DNA from: Pomphorhynchus laevis
Taxonomy: Eukaryota; Acanthocephala; Palaeacanthocephala; Echinorhynchida; Pomphorhynchidae
NCBI GenBank assembly: GCA_012934845.2
Contig: WNNJ02001631.1
Span: 102,570-166,569 of the forward strand
Direction of reading: 5' to 3'
Length of the DNA stretch: 64,000 nucleotides
Of this stretch, positions 34,165-46,314 are shown piece by piece. Position numbers and translations under genes: made by a program. Every line of letters starts with the position of its first letter. Within the stretch, counting starts at the first letter, position 1. Under the pieces are notes generated by a model. The model saw nothing but the letters and a program-made list of their open reading frames with translations, was not told the DNA's origin and made no database searches.

Positions 34165-35610
34165 CAAACTTTTTTAAGGACTGTTATCCCGACAAAACTG
34201 ATACACTTCACCTATTACTGAATGGATCGAGCGCCCTTTGACAAATTCATGAAAACTCGGTGGGATCAAGTTACGCCTACTTAAATGAACGCGAATTTTA
34301 CGCGCAAGGCTCTTTTGTAGATGGAGATGAGAGAGTTTTGAATCGAAATGGGCCGCATGTCTTTAGGACATGACACCAATTACGTTTGTAAATTCGACCT
34401 TTATAGGTAGTCGAAAGGATCACAGTAGCTTGTGATGAGAGGTAGGAATTAAATTCGGTCAAATTCTCAATTTCAGTTCTTGGGAAGAGTTGGATAGCTG
34501 CCTGAAAGAAAGCCACTCTGATGGGATCAAAGTAAAACCTCCTTCTAGGCAACGTGTCTTCCTCTATCCTCCAACGAATTGGTCATGAGAGGTGTTCTAT
34601 TTTTGGTGCGACTGCTCAGTACAGATGGGTTTCAACAACCACATCTTATGAAGCAGTAAGATGTCGAGGAGAGAATTAGTTTTTGAGCAATGAAAGGTGA
34701 GGGACGGTGGTTTGTGAATAAGATAGTCGTTACTTGTTCTGCGGAGTGCTGCTTTAATCCAACGACTAGTTCTGTCGTTGAAGTTACCGAGTAACATGTC
34801 ATAGCCACTACCCAAAATACGGTCCAGGAGCTCATGGTTCTTGTGAATTTCCCCTGGCCTAATATAGATATTGGCTATACTGATACGCTAACCGTTCTTA
34901 CAAAATGATATAGCTAAACAAGACATGGCTGGACATAAATAGTTTAAAAGGAGGGTCGATGTTAAGGAGCGTTTAACTACGGTTAGAAAACCTTGAGATG
35001 AAGAAATGTGAGGTAGGGTTATGTACGGAGTAAAGTGGGTGTAAATGTGCTTAGGGACAAATCGGGTAATGTCCTGGGGTCATATTTACCAGATAGAAGG
35101 CTAAGGGCAGAAATACCTGCCGAATTCCACTAAAGGATATTTAGTGAAAAAGACTCTTGAATACTTTGCATTGTGTTAAGTTAGCTGTAGTGGGATGCCT
35201 CCGTTTAGCACGAACCAGGAGAGATAAGGTTCTCCTTCTCACTCGCAACCCATATCGGAGAAGACAATTGCCCACCGGCATTGTCTTCATTTCTCAACGG
35301 GGCAATATTCCAGAAGTTGTTCTTCTGAGCCAACTTTAATGCGGCAATGCTTTGAGATAACCCATTTCTCCTTTTCGAGTAAGGCGCTCTCTTGGTAGGT
35401 TTGATATAAGGATTTATCTTAGATACAACCTGGGGATTTGGGGTTCGCTAATTTGGAAGCCAAGGAAATAACTAACTTCTAGAAAATGGGCTTGATATCG
35501 CGCTTCCATCAGACGAATAATGTCAGCCTCAGGAAGACCAACGGGTGACAGCGACTTAAATGCCACGGCATCTGCAAAGTGTTCTGGTTTACCAGAATAA
35601 CCAAGGTGTC
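34165..35610 (-). mobile_element. Second I/jockey-like LINE copy, internally deleted
   Basis: 34185-34320 matches 21918-22050 of the copy at 21008-24760. The match then jumps to the equivalent of 22650 onward (FDPIRVAFFQAAIQLFP; LTEFNSYLSSQATVIL), so about 0.6 kb is missing relative to that copy. 34600-35160 covers the endonuclease region and 35160-35610 part of ORF1. The RT core and 3' end are absent. Confidence 0.75.
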
Positions 35611-35644
35611 TTATTTAATAATCTTTGAAGGAACATTTACGGGA

Positions 35645-35790
35645 CCAAGAGGGATGGACTCTGAACGAACGGACTGAACGAATGAACTGAACGAACGGAT
35701 TGAACTAAGGGATGGAACGAATGAACTAATCGATCGAACTGAACGAACAATATATACGAATGGACTGACATTCACACTGAACTCTTCTGC
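35645..35790. repeat. Degenerate minisatellite of GAACGAACGGACT-like units
   Basis: Repeats of CTGAACGAACGGA and CTGAACGAATGAA, about 8-13 bases each, in a ~140-bp stretch between two mobile elements. No gene in 35611-36050. Confidence 0.7.
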
Positions 35791-36059
35791 TAAATTATAT
35801 TAAAAGGGCTTGTAATTGCGCCGTTCGCACGCATTAGCCACTTAATAAATAAATAAATTATTTAATTAAATAAATTAATCTTTAAAATTTATCTTTAAGA
35901 AAAATTTATTGAAAAATTTATTGTTCTTTATATGTCCTGCACATCACTTGTGTTATCATAAATCGCAAAGTATCATCGACATAACTAATCCACATTAGAT
36001 ATAAATGTTCGACTATCGCTCGACTATTGTTCCACAAATGTTTGATTATTGCAATAGTC

Positions 36060-37005
36060 CTTTAAATACATGCTAGTGACGTATTTCCTCTGATGAAATG
36101 TGCTAATCTAGTATTTGTTATTTTAATACAAAGTATTTTATTTATTATCAATCCTTAATGTTCCGCTTAAGAGTTTAAATTTATTTTTAATAAGCTGGTG
36201 TTGATTTATATATTTTACTATTTTCTGCTTGATGTTATTTTTATAGTAACCTAGTTTAAAATATGTATCTATTAAATTATTTAAATGATTTTGAAGAAAA
36301 CCAATATCGTTACAAATTGTTGCAATTCTTAAAATTTCATTATTTAATGTATTATATTTTATATTATATGGTATGCAGGAATTCTCATTCAAAAATATGT
36401 TTCTTGTTAAATTTAAATATGTCATCTTTACGATATAAATTAATAGTAGTTTTAGTTAATGTTAATTTAATGTTCATATCTAGATATACACCTTCTTTAT
36501 CATTAATATTGGTTTTGTTAAGAATAAGGCTTTCTAAAAAAGCCTTAAATAAAGCTTTCTGGAAGAAGATTGTGGGTTTAGTATTTATTATTTAATGTAT
36601 TATATTTTATATTACATGGTATGCATGAATGCACATGCAAAAATATGTTTCTTGTGAATTTAAATATGGCATCTTTACGATATAAATTAAAAGTAGTTTT
36701 AATTGATGTCAATTTAATGTTCATATCGAGATATACACCTTTATCATTAATATTGGTTTTGTTAAGAATGAAGCAACCTGGATAAATTTGTTCGCTTATT
36801 AAATAAAAATTGCTAGAATTAAATACACATATATCATCAAAATATCGAAACATATATTTTATATCTTTATATAATTTAAATTTATTTTTTTTAAAGTTAT
36901 GAACAAATTCTTATTCTATAAAGCTTAAAAATAAGTCAGCTATAATTGGGCTACTAGTACCGTCCATTGGAACACCTTTTATTTGTCTACCACTTTGACT
37001 TGATA
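36060..37005 (-). mobile_element. Two head-to-tail partial copies of the AT-rich PLE
   Basis: 36060-36535 has the hairpin AAATACATG...GTATTT of the terminal module and the 3' coding end (EILRIATICNDIGFLQNHLN, KLLSGTLRID). 36575-37005 repeats the middle part with FRYFDDICVFNSSNFYLISE (catalytic motif with Phe in place of Ile) and ends near motif B (about 36960). Both are truncated. Confidence 0.8.
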
Positions 37006-37169
37006 GGCTTGGGCCTGTCTAGTGTACTGCAGGACACTAGTCCTGAGCTTGAATTAAAATATTCGATTCGTTGTGTAGTATCTTTTCTGAAAATATCCCA
37101 GTTACTTAAATCAAGGCAAAACAACATGTAAAGCCTTTGGAAATATCATAAGTCCGTAACAAATACTTT

Positions 37170-37425
37170 AAAAATAATCAGTGCTTTAAAACTTCAAAAT
37201 GGTCTACATCAAAAAATATTGTACGCGACAATGAATGGAGCGTCAACCCGGCCGTCTGTAAGATCATTAGAACATCGTCGTTTCGCTTTGTCTAGCGTCG
37301 AATTTTTTGACGCTATAGCATCAACATATGATTGGAAACCTCCAAATGCACCGTCAATGTGTCTTTGTCATAATAACTTTGAAATATCGCACGCAAATTC
37401 TTGTCAAATTAAATCAGCTAACTGA
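37170..37425 (+). pseudogene. Fragment of a retroelement-associated Cys/His domain
   Basis: The frame reads NGASTRPSVRSLEHRRFALS, then FFDAIASTYDWKPPNAPSM, then CLCHNNFEISHANSC. From memory it resembles a domain (G-A-S ... F-R-D-A ... R-Y-G-W ... C-x-C ... H-A-x-S-C) found after reverse transcriptases in many invertebrate mobile elements. It is flanked by PLE sequence on both sides. The element type is not certain. Confidence 0.45.
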
Positions 37426-39185
37426 GTCTACGTATTTAATATAATTATAAAATAAACTAAACATAATAATGCTAAATCAATATTTAATAATTAAATAATA
37501 AAATTAATAATTGTTTTTAGATTTTCGATAATTTAAATCAAGTTAAAATAAAAATTGAAATTCCAAATAAACGTCATTTTTATGAATTGACTAATAAATA
37601 ACAGACGTTGTATCAGAATAAGAATTAGAGGTCATCAGGAGGAACTGCTATGCTATCAGGTTTCGGCCCCTAACTCCTCTACCCAACATAGCAGCGGGGC
37701 CAAATACATGCTAATGATGTATTTCCTCTGATAAAACTATCTAGTATCTTATTCTAATACAAAGTATATTATTTATTATACATCCATAAAAATTTGCCTC
37801 TTAAGAGTTTAAATTTAATCTTTATATTATTGTGTTGATTTATATATTTTACTATTTTCTGCTTGATGTTATTTTTATAGTAACCTAGTTTAAAATATGT
37901 ATCTATTAAATTATTTAAATGATTTTGAAGAAAGCCAATATCATTACATATTGTTGCAATTCTTAAAATTTCATTATTTAATGTATTATATTTTATATTA
38001 TATGGTATGCATGAATGCTCATGCAAAAATATGTTTCTTGTAAATTTAAATATGTCATCTTTACGATATAAATTAAAAGTAGTTTTAGTTAATGTTAATT
38101 TAATGTTCATATCTAGATATACACCTTCTTTATCATTAATATTGGTTTTGTTAAGAATAAGGCTTTCTGGATAAATGCGCTCACTAATTGAATAAAAATT
38201 ATTAGAATTAAATACACATATATCATCAATGTATCGAAACATATATTTCATATATTTATATAGTTTAGATTTAGTTTTTACACAGTTATGAACAAATTCA
38301 TATTCTATAAAGCTTAAAAACAAGTCAGCTATAATTGGGCTACTATTACCACCCATTGGAACACCTTTTACTTGTCTAAATATAGATGTCCCTACTTTTA
38401 AATAATTTTGATTTATCAAAATATTTAAGGATTCTATTAATTCAATTTTATCCATATATTTATATTTATTTGATGGTTTAATTTTTGTTAGTTAGTAAGT
38501 TCTTAATACTGAAATAGTGTTTTATACCGGTATTAATTTCGATTACCTTGCAATATTTTTTAAAATGTGCTTTAATTACTTTAAGTATTTTATTCATATA
38601 GACAGAAAGTGGCTTTAATGTACATTTAAACGCACTACATATGAACCTAGGTTTTATTGGATTTTTATGTAATTTTGGATTCCAATATAATATAGGTATA
38701 GTTTTATTATCTAATTCAACCTTTATACTTTTTTATCCATTATAGAACAGTGACTTGTAATAATTGTTTCTAAACTCAACTCACTACGTTCATATGTTGG
38801 ATTTACATTTAAATCATTAGAATTAACCTCTTTCATTAGTATATCATAATAAAGCTTTTTGCATATGAAGACAAAGTTATTACTAGCTTTATCAATAGTT
38901 GTTATTATATAGTTATCCTTTAATTTAGTAAGTTCTTTATACATATCTTTATTAATTTTATCTTTCCTTTTATAATTGTTTGTTATTTTCATTTTATTTT
39001 TAATTTTATCAAATATATAATCTTTCCAAATTTTTATCTTAGATATATTCGAGCTTTCACTATTAATCAGCTTACTAAAGTAATCATTTAAGTTATTATA
39101 TAACGAACTGTAAATTTTATTTTTGTCGTTGTTATTATTTAATCTATTTATACCCTTAAGTGGTTTACCTTCAATACGTCACATC
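37415..39185 (-). mobile_element. Best-preserved copy of the AT-rich PLE family
   Basis: From its 3' side it has the outer end (37415), the terminal module (37620-37730), then coding sequence. Blocks readable from N to C: IITTIDKASNNFVFICKKLY, PILYWNPKLHKNPIKPRFIC, QVKGVPMGGNSSPIIADLFL (motif B), RYIDDICVFNS (motif C), and a C-terminal region ending near KFKLLRGKFLWM with no GIY-YIG domain. RT motif A (DFSTLYT in the 29-kb copy) is missing here. The 5' side stops at about 39185, next to an L2-like fragment. I infer a Naiad-like PLE, in which the nuclease would be N-terminal and is not preserved here. Confidence 0.83.
37769..38455 (-). pseudogene. AT-rich PLE reverse transcriptase, C-terminal 228 codons open
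   Basis: MDKIELIESLNILINQNYLK leads into GVPMGGNSSPIIADLF and FRYIDDICVFNSNNFYSISE with an intact YIDD. After it come a basic, Asn/Lys-rich thumb region (TFNLYRKDDIFKFTRNIF) and a stop. This is the longest undamaged piece of the family in the window. The extreme AT bias gives Asn, Ile and Lys richness. Confidence 0.8.
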
Positions 39186-39224
39186 ACTATATGTGAAAAA
39201 AAATGAGAAGAAGAGTGTCACATG

Positions 39225-39665
39225 AACGAAGATTTATGGAAGTGAGGCGGGATTCGGTAAGTGTAGGAACTTGCAGATAAGAAGGCGTTTGATGAAAGGA
39301 GTCGAAAAGTGATACAAAGGATGCGGAATAGAAGACGGTTTCAATAGTTGGAAAGTTGAGCTTAGAGATGCAAGAGGATATGTGATTAACACAGCAAAGG
39401 AAAAAAGATACGCACTGCAGAATTCACAAGGCACTAGAGAGGAATACGATATGATTAAAAAAGAAAGTAAAAAGATTGAGGCAATAGTCGATCTTAGGAA
39501 ACAAAAAACTGGTGATAAGAGTGACATGAGTTAAATCAAGCGAGCTTTTTACACGGCGAAGGTCACGAAGTTGAGATTGCAAGATCGGGTTTGTAAGGCA
39601 GTTGTCAAAGTGAACTCGCAAGAAATTGATATTATCAACAATAGAAAGAACTGCCGAATTTAGAA
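39225..39665 (-). mobile_element. L2-like LINE RT thumb fragment
   Basis: The minus frames read LLTSFLFPKIDYCLNLF-like sequence and VHFDNCLTNPILQSQLRDLR, matching LLFPKIDYCLSLLAN of the L2-like LINE at 30831-31049. It is more AT-rich and diverged than that copy. Confidence 0.7.
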
Positions 39666-39694
39666 ATACCGATGGAGTAGAGACAGCGAAGAAA

Positions 39695-40215
39695 TAAAAT
39701 CAGCTAACTGAGTCTACGTATTTAATATATTTATAAAATAAACAAAACATAATAATGCTAAATCAAAATTTAATAATTAAATAATAAAATAAATAATTGT
39801 TTTAAGATTTTTATAATTTAAATCAAGTTAGAATAAAAAATTGAAATTTAAAATAAATTTAATATTAAATAATAAAATTTAATAACTAAATAATAAAATT
39901 AATAATTGTTTAATATCTAAACATCGAAGCGAAATTGGAAAAATAATTGTTTCGAATAGAAAGAACAAATCAAATCAGCTAACTGAGTCTATGTATTTAA
40001 TATAATTATAAAATAAACAAAACATAATAATGCTAAATCAAAATTTAAAAATTAAATAATAAAATAAATAATTGTTTTAAGATTTTTATAATTTAAATCA
40101 AGTTAAAATAAAAAATTGAAATTTAAAATAAACATCATTTTTATGAATTGATTAATAAATAACAGACGTTGTATCAGAATAATAATTAGAGGTCATCAGG
40201 AGGAACTGCTATGAT
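39695..40215 (-). repeat. Two tandem solo 3' ends of the AT-rich PLE
   Basis: 39695-39870 and 39970-40215 both start AAATCAGCTAACTGAGTCTA and are nearly identical over about 165 bp. The second continues into the terminal module (AGGTCATCAGGAGGAACTGC) and stops there, with no coding part. They resemble solo terminal repeats of PLEs. Their similarity suggests recent duplication. Confidence 0.75.
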
Positions 40216-40500
40216 AACCGATAAGATTTTAGACTTGCAATGGGTAATATACAAACTTAGTGAGGAAAGATGCTTGGAGGTGGAGAGAAGACAATTTGTA
40301 GAAGAGTTGGAGAAATCATCGATATGATGATCAAAAGAATGAAAGTAAAGTGGAATATCACCAGCTTATTGCATGAGCAGAAGTTATGATAATATAAGAT
40401 GCCAGAGAGGAAGCCAAGAAAAAGCGGGAAAATAATTGGTCCGATCACAGGTCCTTGAGGGACACCATAGGATAGCTATAAACGGGTAGAGATAGACGCC
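40205..40500 (-). mobile_element. L2-like LINE RT motif B fragment
   Basis: The minus frame reads YGVPQGPVIGPIIFPLFLGF, the motif B block (x-G-V-P-Q-G-S-x-L-G-P) of L2-group RTs, with a degraded continuation. 40501-40860 holds no recognised feature. Confidence 0.7.
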
Positions 40501-40929
40501 TGGAATAGACACGAAAAGATTATTCAGAGAGATAAGCGGAGAACGAGAATACTGTCGCTAAATATAATACTGCAGTATATAATATAATACAAAATATAAT
40601 ACTACAAATGATTTGATTTCTCGAAAATATTGTGTTTCGATTATAGCGGAGGAAACTCTCAAATCATATTTATTCACAGTCTCTATGTCATCCGGGAATT
40701 ACTCGCTTATATCACCGTACACATTCGTAATTTTCAATATTCAATTGAGGATAAAAGCTAGTTGTAGACAATTGTGCCATTCGTTATAGGTAAAACCTAG
40801 TTTTATAAACCCAAACCAACAATTAGTGAACACAACCATTTGAACAATTTCTAATCGATTTCAAAGGTATATTATTGAGTACAATACAAAGCCGCAAATG
40901 GCTGAAAAAGGAGTGTAGAATGTAATCAG

Positions 40930-41610
40930 CCGAATGGGTAGTTCAACACTGATTGATGTTCGAGCTATCATGAATCCACTTCCTCCCTTGAAATTTAAAA
41001 TTTGTATAGCTAGAGGCACTAGCAATTTCCTCAAGTAGTGCATTCCAAATGTTGATTACCCGATTGTACTGTCTCATTATTCGAAGATTTTCACTAGGAG
41101 GAAATTTATAGAGGATTAGGCGATGTCTACGACAATTTGTAGTTATAAACTCTATAATATTTGTGGAATATCCTTTAAAGGGTTTGACAATTGCCCACAT
41201 TGCCAAGAGATCAAGATACAGTAGTCTTTGTATCATTGAAGATAAACCTAAACAGGATAACCTGTCCTCATGAATCCAAATTATTAAAGCAAATTCGAGA
41301 CCCGCGACGAAGCATTGATTCAAGATCATTAATTTCTTTTTTAGTACATGGAAAAACACTTTGAATGCAATACTTAAAATGTTGACGAAGCAAAGAACAA
41401 TTAAGGAGTTTGAAGACATAAGGATTCATTCTCGAGAAGCAATTTTTGATGCAATACAAGGCTCGAACTGCTTTACTGCGAGCAAAGTCAGTATTCAAAC
41501 GTGTTTTTAGTGTCTTGTGTATTATTAGTATACAACAGCCGATGAGCGATAGCTCGTCTGGCTGGATCTCAATGTAAAAAAATACAATGTCAGTAAAACA
41601 AAAAATCCAA
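40930..41610 (-). mobile_element. CR1-like LINE 3' coding fragment
   Basis: Readable pieces include ARSKAVRALYCIKNCFSRMN, CIQSVFPCTKKEINDLESML and RRHRLILYKFPPSENLR, ending NRVINIWNALLEEIASASSY (the CR1-type R-V-I-x-x-W-N-x-L end). This is a different family from the adjacent element at 41626. Confidence 0.75.
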
Positions 41611-41625
41611 ACGAGGTTCGACTTC

Positions 41626-43990
41626 CTATGAGAGCGATACACTGTTCAACGCACGCCGAAATTCTCGGATGTTCCGGCATTCAATTGCAGATGACAGGAG
41701 CCTGTTCCAACTGTTTATTACTCGATCTCTGATATCCTGATAGTGTCGATGGATTTTTCTACGATGTTTGAGTGTTAGTCTATGTCCACGTAATTGCTCG
41801 GAGTTGCGTAGGCAAAACATGAAGTTGAGGGGATGAGTGGGCGATAAAATTTCCCTCCATACCAGCATAAGATCAGATTTTACCAAAATTTCACAAACCG
41901 TTGAAACACCTAGGATTTCTAACTTCTGGTCAAACGGCAGGTCTTTGACAGTGGGAACAAGACGAGTAGCCGACCGAAGAATCGATTCGTAAGCCACAAT
42001 GTTCTGGCGCAGATGTGGATACGCTGCGGGAGATGCGTATAGCATGCGAGATTCGATGAGGTCATTGTATATTATTCTGAAGCTACATACCTCTAGTGAT
42101 CCAAAAGATAGTCTAATGATGCCAATAGTACGAAGGCAATTGGCCGAAACTTTATTTACGTGAGCGCTCATATCGAGCGTATTAAGCGTAGATACCCCTA
42201 AATCATCGATTTTATCTGTAGAATCAATCGACATATTTCCAATTTTATAAGAGCAACAAATGTCTGGGGAGCCGATCCGCATATGTCTACATTTAGTCAC
42301 ATTTATCATCAGCCCATTGGATATAAATCATTTATTTATGGAATCCAGGTCTTTTTGAAGAACGCTAACATCGGAATCATCAATGATTCGCCTCCAAACT
42401 TTAAGATCATCTGCGTAGGTAACACATTCCGACGTTAAGTTGTTTGTAATATCATTTACATATATATTAAAGAGAGTCGGACTAATGGCCGATCCCTGCG
42501 GAACGCCTGACGTCATCATTGAGTAACCAGAAAGATTATGGCTTATGCGTACTGCAAACGAGCGGTTGCTTACGAATGATTAAATCCAGCGTAACAAAGA
42601 GCCCCGTACACCAATGTTAGATAATTTGTTTCTAGCAAATTGGGAATAACTCAATCGAATGCTTTCGATAAGTCTAAAAATATCACATCTACTTTGAAAC
42701 CACTCCTCATTGAATCCACATAGCTTGCTCTCGCTTTCACAAGGTTCCTTACCGTTATGCGATTTGGCCTAAATCCATGCTGACTGGGGCTGAGGCGATT
42801 GTTAGCTTCAACGAAAGCGCTAAGGTGACGAAGATTCAATTTTTCTAATACCCTACAAGCTACAGATGTGAGAATGATGGGACGGTAGTTGGAAACCTGG
42901 GATTTATCGCCTTTATTGAAAATTGGACGTACAATAGCCTTAGTCCAATCAGATGGAAGATAACCTGTGTTCAGTGAACTTCTAAAAATAGAAGCTAAGG
43001 GAACGTATATTGCATGGGCCAATTTCTTTAAGAGTATTGGAGGTATATGGTCAGGACCTGACGCGGCGTTGCAGGGTAATTTAAGTAGCTCGTGCAGTAC
43101 CTCTTCATCGCTAAATTCAATGTTAGATATGACTACTCTAGGTAGAAGTACATTGTGTTTAGTTTGGATTATACCATCGGGGATCGACACTCTATCTTCT
43201 TTAATAGCGAAATAGTCCATAAAATGAGCAGCTACATCAGTTGGGGAGGTTAAGATTGACCCATTTTCGGCCAATAGGTATGAACAATCTGTCGCGTGTA
43301 TAGAACGTGGAAGTATGCTTTTAAAAGCCACCCAAGGATTGTTATGAGTGGACCTGCATATATTTGAGATAAAACTGCGTTTTTTCTGTTTTTTTTTTCA
43401 GAATAGAAACCGTATTCCTGCAATGACGGTAGTGTTCAAAAGAAAGTTCCCCTTTTTTGTACGCATGGAAACATCTATCACGGTGTTTGATTAGAGCAAG
43501 CAATTCCGCATCTAACCATTTCGGATGTAGTTTTCGTGTACAATTCTGACGTATCGGAGCAAAATAGTCGAGAACACAATGTAATGTTTTCTTAAAGTGA
43601 TCACAAGCTTCTTGAATGTCTGCTTTCGATGGGTCGGGCCAATACATACAGGAAATTATACTGCGCACGACATCATAGTCTATCTCAAAAGAATTCGAAG
43701 TTTTAACCGTTTCGGCATATGGTCCGAGTGCGTTAAATTCTATTGAGATGGTCGAGTGATCGCTTGATTCTAGCGGAGGTCCGTATTTGACGTTTTTTAT
43801 CAGATACGTTTCACTCGAAAAGCAGAGGTCAAGAATCGATGAGTTAGTACCCCTGTGACGAGTATCCATGTGAATATGTTGGACTAAATGTAGATCATTT
43901 ATCATGTTTAAAAGCAGTAATGATTCGGGATCACATCCAGGAATGTGATCCCGAATCATATACACCCAAATACTTTTGTTCAGACACAAT
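41626..43990 (-). mobile_element. CR1-like LINE, 5' truncated, little decayed
   Basis: Three nearly contiguous open parts. 44037-43342 is the end of the endonuclease (SSILDLCFSSETYLIKN, ESSDHSTISIEF). 43331-42651 is the RT fingers (CNAASGPDHIPPILLKKLAH, NYRPIILTSVACRVLEKL) with VDVIFLDLSKAFD (motif A). 42519-41626 has SGVPQGSAISPTLFNIYVND, TYADDLKVWRR (catalytic YADD) and the tail ending near VINSWNRLLSSAIECRN. Stops between the parts are few, suggesting a comparatively young copy. The start of the endonuclease is missing. Confidence 0.87.
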
Positions 43991-45267
43991 AGTAAGTATC
44001 TTTTTTCCAATATGATAACTATGATCGATACCAACACTACCTAACCTCGTACATATGCATTTACTTATATTTAACTTAATCTGCGTTGCTTAACTCCATT
44101 CATAAATGCGGTCAAGGTCGTTCTGCAACAGTTTAGCATCCAGTTTACTATCTATAGTGCACCATAGTTTTACATCATCGGCAAAGGCTAAGCATGGGTT
44201 TTGGATACGTAATAATGAGTCATTTAGAAATGTGATAAAGGAAGATGATCAAATACAGTACCATGAGGGACTCCACAATTTACATATTTTGTATTGGAAA
44301 TGTAGCTCCCTACTCTAACTCTGTAGAAACGTCGGCTAAGGAATTCCCAAACCCAATTACAGATGGTATAAGGAACACCAGTGAGATAACAAATTAATTA
44401 AACGTGAGTGCGGAACTTGATCGAACACCTTTGATAAATCTAAACATATAACGTCGACACATTTACCTGAGGGAGTCACCTAAGTTCACAATTCAAGGGC
44501 TGATAACAGGTTAGTAAAACACGACTGCTTGGAGCTAAAACTATGTTGTGCATTTTTAATAATCCTATGTTAATCTAAATGATGCAAATTTCTACGGGCA
44601 ATCGATCTCTCCAGAACTTTACATGTTAAACTTGTGAGGCTTATAGGTCTATAGTCTGAGCAAGATGCTGGTATCGATTTCTTGGGAATTAGGACAATAA
44701 TTGCAGACTTCCATGAATTAGGAACCCAGGAGTTAGAAATACTGTATTGGAAGAGTTTGGCAAGAAATGGATCAAGACATGAAGACAGAGTTGTTAGAAG
44801 GAACGCAGAAATGTCATCCGGACCTGTTGAGCTATGGGGATTAAGATTTCTTAAGTACGCCTTAACTTCACTGGAATATATTTTAGAAGTTGTTGATCGT
44901 TGTGAAATGGTTCCTAATCTCCAATTAATATCAGTTTTTACATAATCATCATACAGAAGAGAAAAGCTCGAAACTAGAGCTTCAGCAATTTCAACTTTAT
45001 TAGTCAATTCCCTGTATTAATAGAATTGATTAGAGAAGTAATAGTTCTATTGCGGTGAACATATTTCCAAAACTGTTTAGGCTGTTCATAAGCCTTAATC
45101 GCAATAACTGATGTAAACTCATTCCGTTTTCTTAGTTTTAGTTTTGTACATAAATTTCGTATTAGTCTATAACTAGGAATTAGATTCGAATCTGAACGTG
45201 AAATGCCCCAAAAGTGATTACGAGTTTTACGAGATATCGACATACCGTGGAAGTTACATTTTTATCC

Positions 45268-45512
45268 CTGCAGTTGTTGAGACTTATGGGGATGGAACAT
45301 TGGCGGAATATGTCTAATCCGTAGAATAGCACGCTACCTTGCAGCTCATCGAAACATCTCTTATTCATGAGTAGCTGAGGAATTTTTACACCTGCAGTTG
45401 TTGATACCTATGGAGGATGGAACGTTGGCGGACTATGTCTAATCCGTAGAGTAGCGCGCTACCTTGCAGCTCGTCGAAATATCCCTTATTCACGGGTAGC
45501 TGAAGAATAATT
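45268..45512 (+). repeat. Two tandem ~120-bp repeats
   Basis: Both units start CCTGCAGTTGTTGA (about 45271 and 45391) and contain TGGCGGA(A/C)TATGTCTAATCC and CGCTACCTTGCAGCTC. They differ at about one base in ten. They sit within the CR1-like element, with the next feature reading through the second unit. Confidence 0.8.
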
Positions 45513-45620
45513 TCAGCGAATATCGATCGTGCTAATAAGAGGGAATGCCAAGGCTCTCCTGAAGAGCCTCCCCGATGACGACAACGGCTGGAATGGAGTG
45601 TATATTAATTGCAGTTAGGA
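45391..45620 (+). pseudogene. C-terminal fragment of a retroelement-associated protein
   Basis: The plus frame reads PAVVDTYGGWNVGGLCLIRR, ARYLAARRNIPYSRVAEE, and after a stop FQRISIVLIRGNAKALLKSL. From memory this pattern (T-x-G-G ... Y-x-R-x-A ... R-x-S-x-x-L-x-R-x-x-A) ends the same type of retroelement protein whose Cys/His part may be at 37170-37425. The function of the domain is not known to me. Confidence 0.4.
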
Positions 45621-46314
45621 TCCTTAATATCGACTTTTTGCACTGCACCCCTCAACATCCATTATTGACGGATCCAACCAACAAATATTGCAGCAACACG
45701 GAAATGAACAGAATTGCAGTAGTGAGAAACTAGAAATTTACAATCTAGTTGGAATGGAGGTACACGCCGTTACCGATAATTTTGGAAATTTACACAAAAA
45801 TATACATAAAAATCCAATAAAACCTAGGTTCATATGATTAAGATCTTTATCAAACCAAGCGGGAAATTTCGATTATGAAATTGCACGTGTTGGAGCGAAT
45901 GTTTCTGAAATATTCATCAGATAATCCAAAATCTGATTAAGTAGTTCCTTATCTTCACATATCACACGAAGTAAATGAAGCTGACTAAAATTTAAAATTT
46001 ATTAAGTTTTGACCTTCGACCATTGACGCTTAAATACTTTCTCAAAGTTTACTACATAAACGAATGCTAGGAGTAGACGACTCTAAAGCGAGTACACAAT
46101 GATCACTGCTACCGATAGGTGGCATATAACTAACTATTTCTATATCAGTGATACGTTTGATGAATGGTAAATCGATAATTGATCCCGGCCTTGATAAACT
46201 ACGTGTAGGTATGTATATATGCTTAATTAGAAGCAGTTCAGCAACTAGGAATTCGGATAAATCTCTTTCATCAATGCTACCTTCAGTAAAGAGAGATTCT
46301 GACCAGTTTAAAAC

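Noticed and set aside
37620-37730. HDV-like or hammerhead ribozyme in the PLE terminal module
   Set aside because: The P1/P2 order resembles HDV but there is no P3 or P4. CTGATGA is present but no GAAA follows it with a helix between. Kept only as an unexplained structured module.
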